A DNA stretch of 39,524 bases from an uncultured Prevotella sp. GTDB taxonomy: Bacteria; Bacteroidota; Bacteroidia; Bacteroidales; Bacteroidaceae. Of the stretch, positions 33,365 to 39,524 are shown piece by piece. The DNA is taken from assembly GCA_946998205.1 (NCBI GenBank), contig CAMPYJ010000025.1, forward strand, positions 1 through 39,524, given 5' to 3'. A program made the translations under genes and the position numbers. Positions within the stretch are counted from its first letter, which is position 1, and every line of letters starts with the position of its first letter. Below the pieces are notes generated by a model, which ran no database searches, was not told where the DNA came from, and saw only the letters and a list, made by a program, of their open reading frames with translations.

Positions 33365-34297
33365 TTATATTTGTTTTGCCCGTTTTTCAAGGTCGTTCGT
33401 AAGCCGTTTACACAAGGTTTCGTGGCGATTGTGCATGTAAATGTAGAGCGTATGGAGAACCACTATCTCGAAGACAAAGTACACCCATGGGCAGTTGAGC
33501 AGACAGGTAACGTACAAACAGATGGCGCGTGTATTGAACGTCAGAATGTTGGCATAGGGCATAAGCGGTCGGCTTCCTGTCACGAATCGTTGTTTCACAT
33601 CCTCTTGTGGATGTTCAAGATAGGCTTGGAAGAATCGTTGGAAGGCCGGCGTGCGCCGCTCTTGTCCGCGACAATAACTGGCATAATTGGCGTAAAACAG
33701 TCTTTTCAGCCATTCATTCTTTGCCAATGACTTATAAATGTCGTATTGCCGTTTCGAATGATCCAACTCACTCCCCTCTTTACCCTTCAGAAAATAAAGA
33801 TGAATCTGCCGGTAATAATCGCCCAAGGAACTTTGTTGTGAATGACACAAGATGCCTGCAACAGCCGCCAAGGCCCAACTTCCCAGACCCCAGTGGATGT
33901 CGGTGAACGGCATTGGTTGATGTTGCAGGCGCATGGCAATGGCCACATAGATGCCTAAAAACCACAACTGACTGGCGAAGCCATCAAGCATGCGCCCAAT
34001 AAATGTATGCTGGTGAGTGAGACGAGCCAACTGACCGTCGGTGCTATCGCAAAGATTGGCCATGATCAGCAGCATCACACCACACAGATTGTGACACAGG
34101 TCAGTAAAATAAAAACAATAAGCTGCCCCTGCTCCAAGAAAGATAGAGAGGATGGTGACGGCGTTGGGATGCACGCCAAGTCGTTTCCACATCAAGGCAA
34201 AAACCAAACCCACAGGCCGAGTGAAGTGAACGTCAAGCCACTCTTCCGTATCTTTCGACTTCATGGAAGCCTTCAAAAGTTCTTGAAACCTACTCAT
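33365..34297 (-). CDS. CDP-alcohol phosphotransferase family membrane protein
   Basis: An integral membrane protein of 310 residues that should join a CDP-activated alcohol to an acceptor alcohol with release of CMP. The CDP-OH-P motif is at 84-109: D84, D87, G88, A91, R92, G101 and D105 are in place, but the last Asp, usually the catalytic base, is Ser109. Hydrophobic segments near 48-80, 110-125, 140-155 and 270-290 support membrane insertion; a long soluble loop (about 160-250) rich in charged residues is unusual. ATG overlaps the ATP-grasp stop by 4 bp. Confidence 0.85.
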   Translation of the reverse strand: MSRFQELLKASMKSKDTEEWLDVHFTRPVGLVFALMWKRLGVHPNAVTILSIFLGAGAAYCFYFTDLCHNLCGVMLLIMANLCDSTDGQLARLTHQHTFIGRMLDGFASQLWFLGIYVAIAMRLQHQPMPFTDIHWGLGSWALAAVAGILCHSQQSSLGDYYRQIHLYFLKGKEGSELDHSKRQYDIYKSLAKNEWLKRLFYANYASYCRGQERRTPAFQRFFQAYLEHPQEDVKQRFVTGSRPLMPYANILTFNTRAICLYVTCLLNCPWVYFVFEIVVLHTLYIYMHNRHETLCKRLTNDLEKRAKQI

Positions 34298-35040
34298 ACT
34301 TCCTTTAAAAGTTGTGCAATGGCCCGAGCCGCTTCCTCCCTACAAGGAGCGAAACTGGGCCAGTCGTTAAAATCAATGATGCTGAGATGACCATCTTCAC
34401 TCACGATACAATCACCGCCAAAGACATCAATACCGATAATATCAGCCAATCGACAGGCATGGCGATGCAGCTCTTTCGCATCAAAAGCGTACCCCTGTTC
34501 AGAGGCACGCAGACGATACCACCTGAAGAAGTCATGCCCAACGCAGTAGAATTTCACTAAGTCGCCTTCAACATTCGCACTCTCCACACAAGTCAGGATA
34601 CCGCGTTTCTGCCATTCATCCTTCCGCTTTCTCAACTCATCTTCGTCTTGACAAAACACCACATCGCTATCTCTTTGTGCCAAGGCGTCACCCCGTTTGA
34701 GCCAATAGCCATGCTCGCCTTTCTCCGGAGGCATGGGAACATGGTTCGCACGCATCACCTTCACGATTTTCTTTCGCTCACATGCTTCCACTGCCTTGGG
34801 CGTATTCATCACCAAAACGCCAGCTGCGGATTGTTTTCGCAAGAACTGCAACGTCGCTGGCAAGCGTCCCATCGACAAATAAACGTCGGCCTTGTGCTCG
34901 TCTGTCAGTTGAGCTTCGTCAATCATGGGAATGTCACCGCCCAGACATTGGATGACAGAAGCGAGTATCTCGCGGTCTTTTTGTTCTGCGTCCAATGAAT
35001 ATCTCACGTCACGACGGACAGCAATGATTTTATTTTTCAT
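34294..35040 (-). CDS. ATP-grasp protein of unknown substrate
   Basis: A 248-residue cytoplasmic protein with ATP-grasp features: a nucleotide-lid region near 95-115, ESANVEGDLVKFYCVG (about 155-170), and the metal-binding GGDCIVSEDGHLSIIDFNDWP near 215-235. No signal or membrane segment is visible. Similar patterns occur in RimK-like ligases and in inositol phosphate kinases of the ITPK type (which share the ATP-grasp fold), so either an amide ligase or a kinase is possible. Its place between a cytidylyltransferase-like gene and a CDP-alcohol phosphotransferase favours the making or modification of the activated alcohol (inference). Confidence 0.7.
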   Translation of the reverse strand: MKNKIIAVRRDVRYSLDAEQKDREILASVIQCLGGDIPMIDEAQLTDEHKADVYLSMGRLPATLQFLRKQSAAGVLVMNTPKAVEACERKKIVKVMRANHVPMPPEKGEHGYWLKRGDALAQRDSDVVFCQDEDELRKRKDEWQKRGILTCVESANVEGDLVKFYCVGHDFFRWYRLRASEQGYAFDAKELHRHACRLADIIGIDVFGGDCIVSEDGHLSIIDFNDWPSFAPCREEAARAIAQLLKEV

Positions 35041-35081
35041 ATCGTTGGATGAAGGCTCTGCAGGCCTTCGATGATTCTGTT

Positions 35082-35831
35082 TTAATGAGTTTGGGACGCC
35101 ATCGACGCAGGATTCCGCAGAAAATCCTCTGCCTTTGCGATGTCCGTGGCATGATCGATGTCCATCACCACTCCCATGTCATAGGCCAATACCTTCAATT
35201 GTTCGGCAATCAATGCTCGCTGAAAGTTGCGCATGCGATGTTCGCCACGTTCAATACAGTGCGACAAGGTGTCCAACACACGAGGGTGCAAACCATATAT
35301 GCCACCAGAGATGAAGGTGCGATGACCAGGGTTTTGATCATGAAAGCCCAATACATTGAGCGCAGAGTCAGTTTCCACATAGAGCGGTTTCTCATCATCC
35401 ACATACCGGGTCACACCCATCAACGCATCAACACCATGGTTGACAGCCTGTTTAAAAGTACGAATGTAATCGGCAAATGCTTGTTCCAAAAACACCGCAT
35501 CTACCGTTGTGAGACAGAAAGGTGAATCCCTGAGCCATGAACTCATGGCGTACAAACTGTGCATTGAGCTGGGTGTACGCTTCATCAGCAGGCGCAAAGG
35601 GATGTGAACACCCTGCAAACCTTCCGACTTTAAATCGCACAAATGAGCATATACGTCGGACATGGCTTCATTGCAGATCACGATGATTTCGTCTGCTTCA
35701 TGCTCCATAAAGATTCGTATCAAGCGGTCTATCAACGATTCGCCATGCACTTTTACAAGCGGCTTTGGGACATTAATTCCCTCTTTGCTCAAACGTGAAC
35801 CCTCACCCGCTGCTATGACAGCATATTTCAT
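35082..35831 (-). CDS. Nucleotidyltransferase (sugar- or alcohol-phosphate cytidylyltransferase-like)
   Basis: A 249-residue GT-A-fold nucleotidyltransferase. The N-terminal AAGEGSRLSKEG and PKPLVKVHG at about 7-30 bind the NTP, and TTVDAVF provides the likely metal-binding Asp. The arrangement resembles inositol-1-phosphate cytidylyltransferase and other enzymes that make CDP-activated alcohols; the substrate is not proven. First gene of the operon, 41 nt upstream of the ATP-grasp gene. The start ATG 35831 (with a GAAGAGA stretch before it) was preferred to an in-frame TTG at 35849. Confidence 0.8.
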   Translation of the reverse strand: MKYAVIAAGEGSRLSKEGINVPKPLVKVHGESLIDRLIRIFMEHEADEIIVICNEAMSDVYAHLCDLKSEGLQGVHIPLRLLMKRTPSSMHSLYAMSSWLRDSPFCLTTVDAVFLEQAFADYIRTFKQAVNHGVDALMGVTRYVDDEKPLYVETDSALNVLGFHDQNPGHRTFISGGIYGLHPRVLDTLSHCIERGEHRMRNFQRALIAEQLKVLAYDMGVVMDIDHATDIAKAEDFLRNPASMASQTH

Positions 35832-35919
35832 TCTCTTCTGTTTTATCAATCAAATGAAAAAAGGCCGGCCAACACCTTGCGCACGTCGTCACGATGCCTC
35901 CCATGAGCCTTTATAGATA

Positions 35920-35927
35920 CAAAGATA
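35920..35927 (-). promoter_or_regulatory. -7 box of the CDP-alcohol operon
   Basis: TATCTTTG on the minus strand fits TAnnTTTG and lies 88 nt before the start codon at 35831. The intervening leader holds no strong hairpin beyond GGCCGGCC near 35866. 35928-36065 shows no further gene. Confidence 0.6.
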
Positions 35928-36065
35928 AAACATATTTTTTAAATAAGAAAGCGGCATCCCGAATATTCATTCCTATGTCGTGAAGCTGCGACGCATTCGA
36001 CAGCAACTGCCTAACAACACCAAAAAGATTGACGCCACCCCAAGAAACACGCTTTTCTTCTAAGG

Positions 36066-36770
36066 CTAACGATTGGAAAGAATCCGCAAATCATCTGTGT
36101 TTATAGAGCCTGTTCCCCTAACCTTGTGTCTGAAATGCCTAACCGTTCCCGACAGTTCGATGTCGCCTACCCCTTCAAGTTCACATTGCGCCCAGTCACA
36201 TTTTGCCAGATGAGCTTTGACATCTCCTACTCCTTTGAGCTTGAACGAGGCTTTAGACGCAATGAGTTGACTGAACTCGATGTCGCCTGCACCCTTCATT
36301 TCCACATTCACCTCATCGCAAATCAAGTCCTTTATCTCAACATCACCAGCCCCCTCCAATCGAATTGTCAAGGTGTCTGTATCCAGATGTCGATCGATAT
36401 CGAAATCACCGGTACCCCGCATCAACACCGAAATAAGGTCGGGTGAGGTGACATAAACCTTCACATCATCGCATGACTGGAGACTTCCCCATCCAATTTT
36501 CCGCGTTTGTTGGATGGTCAATTCCGTTCCGTCACTAATGGTCCTAAGGTTCCTTATCGCATTTTCAGGCCCCACCATCTTGACACTCACCGAATCGGCT
36601 TGCACAAAACATACCTCACAGGCCGTTTCCAACCTGATGCGGTTGAACGGTCGCACCTTCACGTTCTTTGTAATTTTCCTTCCACCATCCGTCTTCTTTA
36701 CGACGTTCACGCACGATGCGAGTGTCACTACGCAGACCACAGCACATGCCAACCAAAGTATTTTCTTCAT
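36066..36770 (-). CDS. DUF2807 (GIN-domain) lipoprotein
   Basis: A 234-residue lipoprotein with signal ending TLASC. The remainder is a beta-helix-like DUF2807 domain with several copies of a GAGDVE/GVGDIE-type repeat: RGTGDFDI, EGAGDVEI, KGAGDIEF, KGVGDVKA and EGVGDIEL. Family members are bacteroidete envelope proteins of unknown exact role. It is single, with a 7-bp inverted repeat (ATGGCCT/AGGCCAT, 36795-36816) in its leader, and no obvious operon partners. Confidence 0.88.
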   Translation of the reverse strand: MKKILWLACAVVCVVTLASCVNVVKKTDGGRKITKNVKVRPFNRIRLETACEVCFVQADSVSVKMVGPENAIRNLRTISDGTELTIQQTRKIGWGSLQSCDDVKVYVTSPDLISVLMRGTGDFDIDRHLDTDTLTIRLEGAGDVEIKDLICDEVNVEMKGAGDIEFSQLIASKASFKLKGVGDVKAHLAKCDWAQCELEGVGDIELSGTVRHFRHKVRGTGSINTDDLRILSNR

Positions 36771-36924
36771 ACCATTTACTATTTAGAGGATAACATGGCC
36801 TACCAACGGAGGCCATTTAGTAACTGTTTATAAGACGATTGCACAGCCGTAAAAGTTGCAGCGTGCAAAACTTTCATCCGCCATCAACCGCATTCATACG
36901 GTCATGTCATTTCCTCTTCGCCGG

Positions 36925-36960
36925 AAAAGTTCATCATGACCATGCGCGATGAACTTTTTT
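36925..36960. terminator. Terminator between the GH20 and DUF2807 genes
   Basis: An 11-bp stem AAAAGTTCATC/GATGAACTTTT with a 12-nt loop (36925-36958) carries T residues on both strands. It lies about 15 bp beyond the GH20 stop codon and so ends that minus-strand transcript. Confidence 0.75.
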
Positions 36961-36972
36961 CATACCGTTTTC

Positions 36973-39381
36973 TTAATCAACCATTATCTCGTCTACAAAC
37001 AAGAAGGCGGGCTGTCCATAACCATAATGCCATTGGGGCATACTGTGTTCGGACAACACCTTGATGCGTAGATACCGTGCTTTGACGTTTTCAAGCGTTA
37101 TCTTTTGCGTGTTTACACTGGGTGGCACAACATGCGGAAGCGATTGTTTGCTATCCGAAAATACCTCTTTGAAATGCTCTCCATCGTCAGACACCAATAA
37201 AGAAACGCCTCGATCGGGGAATATCCAGTTGGATTGTTCAGTGAGTGTGCGCACCGATACACTCTTAATGGGCATCCTGCATTGCAGATCGATGATGATG
37301 TCCATATCGTTTCCCACGAATCCTACCCAGCGACCAGAGTGAAACGAAGTGTTACCCAGCAATCCATTCACCAACTCTTGTGGACTATTTCCTTGATAAG
37401 CATGGTTGGGTGGCGTGCAAAAACGAACGGGTTTCATCATGGCTTTGTGAACAATGACTTGCTCTTTCGTCACATCACTGTGCAGACTATCGCTATAAGC
37501 AATGGCTTTTATGGTAGCAGATCGCTTGAGGCAAAATGGCTTTTTGTACGGTTTACTTTGCTCATTTGGCTCACTTCCATCAGTGGTGTAGTAGATTTTC
37601 GCCTTCCCTGGTGCACTGAGAGCCACCTCCATGGCTTGCCCTTTGGGCGATGGTGTCAGCACGGTGCTCACCGTGAAATAATGTTCAGCATATCGATAGC
37701 CGCAAGTTGTGTAGAGTTGTAGCATGTGAGGCAACCGCTGTAAGAAGCTGCCATAATCCTTCTCCTGCTCGCTCGACCACTGCACCTCGCACGCTGCTGC
37801 CAACCGTGGCAACATCATATATTCTATGTGTGATAGCGTTTTTACCTGCTCTGTCCACAGATTGGCTTGCACACCAATGATATGCTTTGCCTGTTGTGGC
37901 GTCAGCGACGTAGGAACAGGCTGGAAAGCATACACCTTCTCAATGGGCAGATAGGCATTGAAAGCCACAGGCTCGTTGGCTCTGTCTTCGGTTTGGTAAT
38001 AATCGAAATACATGTTCGAGGTAGGACACATAATGGCATCGTGTCCCAAGCGTGCAGCTTGTTCGGCTCCTTGAATGCCTCGCCACGACAACACCGTTGC
38101 GTTAGGTGCCACACCACCTTCCAAAATCTCGTCCCAGCCACACACTTTTCGCCCATGCTGGGTGATAAAATTCGCCATTTCGGTCATAAAGTAGCTCTGC
38201 AAACGCTGCTCTTTGGTGTGCTGTGCATCGGTAACAAGTCCCAAATTTTGAATCTTCGCCTGACATTTGGCACAGTTTTGCCACGACTTCTTTGGACACT
38301 CGTCGCCTCCAATGTTGATATACGGACCAGGAAAGAGTTGCATCACCTCGGCAATCACGTCTTTGGCAAACTGCAAGGTGCTGTCGTTGCCGGCACAAAG
38401 CACCTCTTCTGCAATACCCCACTCTGTGCGTACGCTGTACGGACCGCCCGTACATCCCAACTTAGGGTAAGCCGACAAGGCTGCCACCATGTGTCCCGGC
38501 ATATCTATCTCGGGCACGATGTTGATGTGACGCTCAGCAGCATACCGCACTATTTCTTTTATTTGTTGCTGCGTGTAATAACCTCCATGGGGTTTGCCAT
38601 CCTTCTTGTCCGTGTGTCCGATAGCCGTTTCGGGGCGGAATGCGGCCTTCTGGGTCAGCAACGGATATTTTTTTATCTCAATACGCCAACCCTGGTCATC
38701 GGTCAAATGCCAGTGAAAGTTATTGATGTTGTGCAAGGCAAGCATGTCGATAAAGGTCTTGACGGCATCTACCCCAAAGAAATGGCGTGCCACATCGAGC
38801 ATCGCTCCCCGATAAGCATATTGCGGATAATCTATGACCTCGCCTGCTGGAAACACTATCCCTGACGAATAAGGCAGCAAGTCCTTCTGTTCAGTTGCTG
38901 AACAGCACTTCTTGCTTTTCCCATCCTGTTTCTTACATCTTCCCTTATCCTTATTACACTTCAAAGGAATTGCTTTTCTCAAGGTCTGTATACCATAAAA
39001 AGTGCCAGCGGCAGACGCTCCTTGAATAGTTATTTTTTCTGCGGAAACGCGCATGCTGTACGCCTCCTTGTTGGGATGTGGCAATCCCGTACACAACTCG
39101 ATGTTGTGTGTATCAGTGGCACTGGTTGCCACTTTGAGTTGCAAGCCCGTGAGTTCAAAGATGTAAGATGCCAGCAATTCGGCATCTTTCTTCAGCACAC
39201 TGTCACCTGCTGGGTACACAATTCGGGTTTGAGGGGTCAGCACAAAGCCCTTACTCTTCACCATATTGATTTGTCGTGGCAAAGGAATCACACTATAATT
39301 TGCCATGTTTGGCGCACTTTGCGCATATCCCATGGCAGCGAGTAACCACAGGCATACGCTCATCAAGATTGTTTTCTTCAT
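36973..39381 (-). CDS. Beta-N-acetylhexosaminidase, glycoside hydrolase family 20
   Basis: An exported exo-glycosidase that removes terminal GlcNAc/GalNAc from glycans, 802 residues from this start. After a Sec signal (cleavage after YAQ), the GH20b domain (about 30-140) precedes the TIM barrel with HWHLTDDQGWR (223-233) and catalytic D360-E361 in GGDECPK. A C-terminal chitobiase-like segment (YTTDGSEPNEQSKPY) and an F5/8-type carbohydrate-binding domain (ending RYLRIKV) follow. Residues about 142-165 hold an unusual Lys/Cys-rich insertion (KCNKDKGRCKK, SKKCC). The ATG at 39381 is chosen since the longer frame begins at a TTG in the promoter. Confidence 0.95.
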   Translation of the reverse strand: MKKTILMSVCLWLLAAMGYAQSAPNMANYSVIPLPRQINMVKSKGFVLTPQTRIVYPAGDSVLKKDAELLASYIFELTGLQLKVATSATDTHNIELCTGLPHPNKEAYSMRVSAEKITIQGASAAGTFYGIQTLRKAIPLKCNKDKGRCKKQDGKSKKCCSATEQKDLLPYSSGIVFPAGEVIDYPQYAYRGAMLDVARHFFGVDAVKTFIDMLALHNINNFHWHLTDDQGWRIEIKKYPLLTQKAAFRPETAIGHTDKKDGKPHGGYYTQQQIKEIVRYAAERHINIVPEIDMPGHMVAALSAYPKLGCTGGPYSVRTEWGIAEEVLCAGNDSTLQFAKDVIAEVMQLFPGPYINIGGDECPKKSWQNCAKCQAKIQNLGLVTDAQHTKEQRLQSYFMTEMANFITQHGRKVCGWDEILEGGVAPNATVLSWRGIQGAEQAARLGHDAIMCPTSNMYFDYYQTEDRANEPVAFNAYLPIEKVYAFQPVPTSLTPQQAKHIIGVQANLWTEQVKTLSHIEYMMLPRLAAACEVQWSSEQEKDYGSFLQRLPHMLQLYTTCGYRYAEHYFTVSTVLTPSPKGQAMEVALSAPGKAKIYYTTDGSEPNEQSKPYKKPFCLKRSATIKAIAYSDSLHSDVTKEQVIVHKAMMKPVRFCTPPNHAYQGNSPQELVNGLLGNTSFHSGRWVGFVGNDMDIIIDLQCRMPIKSVSVRTLTEQSNWIFPDRGVSLLVSDDGEHFKEVFSDSKQSLPHVVPPSVNTQKITLENVKARYLRIKVLSEHSMPQWHYGYGQPAFLFVDEIMVD

Positions 39382-39406
39382 ATCGAAAGATTGTTCAAGT
39401 TTACTT

Positions 39407-39524
39407 TTTTGCAAATATAGTGCAAGCCGAAGACAGAGAAAGTTTACTTTCTATGTTGAGGCGAAGCCTATCTTCTACAAAGATTGCGCAAGCCGAAAAC
39501 AGAGAAAGTTTACTTTCTATGTTA
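39407..39524 (-). repeat. 66-bp promoter-bearing repeat (family C), cut by the window edge
   Basis: One complete unit (39407-39472) and most of a second (from 39473) with the same 66-bp spacing as at 28172. The minus-strand end of the first unit, CACTATATTTGCA, contains a perfect TAnnTTTG box and lies 26 bp before the GH20 ATG. Hairpins AGAAAGT-TT-ACTTTCT and AGGC-GAA-GCCT are intact. Confidence 0.8.

Overview
The window comes from a Bacteroidota chromosome, most likely a Prevotella-like member of the Bacteroidales. The support is the recurring Bacteroidetes -7 promoter box (TAnnTTTG) in front of many genes, lipoproteins with Bacteroidetes-style signal peptides, and family members typical of the group: DUF5020 and DUF2807 proteins, a fimbrillin-like/FISUMP lipoprotein, a GH20 hexosaminidase, and a PheS carrying a CxxC-CxxC insertion. 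Most of it is housekeeping chromosome. I see no phage, conjugative element, rRNA, tRNA or CRISPR.

Layout. 1-1000: no protein gene; a terminator at the left edge, one copy of a 380-bp dispersed repeat, and a promoter-to-terminator unit on the minus strand that looks like a small RNA. 1110-3749 (-): lipoprotein, murB and a PhnP-like metallo-hydrolase in one operon. 3934-4971 (+): pheS. 5118-6266 (-): a metal-chelate/siderophore-type binding lipoprotein. 6702-8174 (+): a DASS symporter with a MITE in its leader. 8802-14643 (-): a complete tripartite ABC-2 efflux operon (TolC, HlyD, double ATPase, two permeases), with a divergent AraC regulator at 14794-15723. 16305-17138 (-): type II pantothenate kinase. 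17287-19664 (+): a NUDIX hydrolase overlapping a divergent NAD+-type DNA ligase paralogue. 19779-20519 (-): DUF5020 outer-membrane protein. 20812-21516 (+): trmD. 21970-22812 (-): patatin-like phospholipase. 22965-25622 (+): aminopeptidase P and a bleomycin-hydrolase-like C1 peptidase.

25700-28700 is the accessory-looking part. It holds a surface lipoprotein gene preceded by a small peptide gene, and upstream of these a (GA)13.5 tract, several dyads and tandem 66-bp repeats. It ends in a fragment that duplicates the 3' end of the C1 peptidase gene. 28920-32571 (+): recJ and recQ. 32628-35831 (-): a tight four-gene operon (nucleotidyltransferase, ATP-grasp, CDP-alcohol phosphotransferase, HAD phosphatase) that reads as an unassigned pathway for a CDP-activated polar alcohol. 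36066-36770 (-): DUF2807 lipoprotein. 36973-39381 (-): GH20 beta-N-acetylhexosaminidase.

The most noteworthy signals are (i) the four-gene CDP-alcohol operon, (ii) three families of structured intergenic repeats (380 bp, about 200 bp MITE, 66 bp tandem unit) whose copies differ by compensating changes that keep their hairpins, (iii) a probable slippage-controlled promoter ahead of a surface lipoprotein, and (iv) a ligase paralogue that has lost several catalytic residues and is translationally linked to a NUDIX hydrolase.
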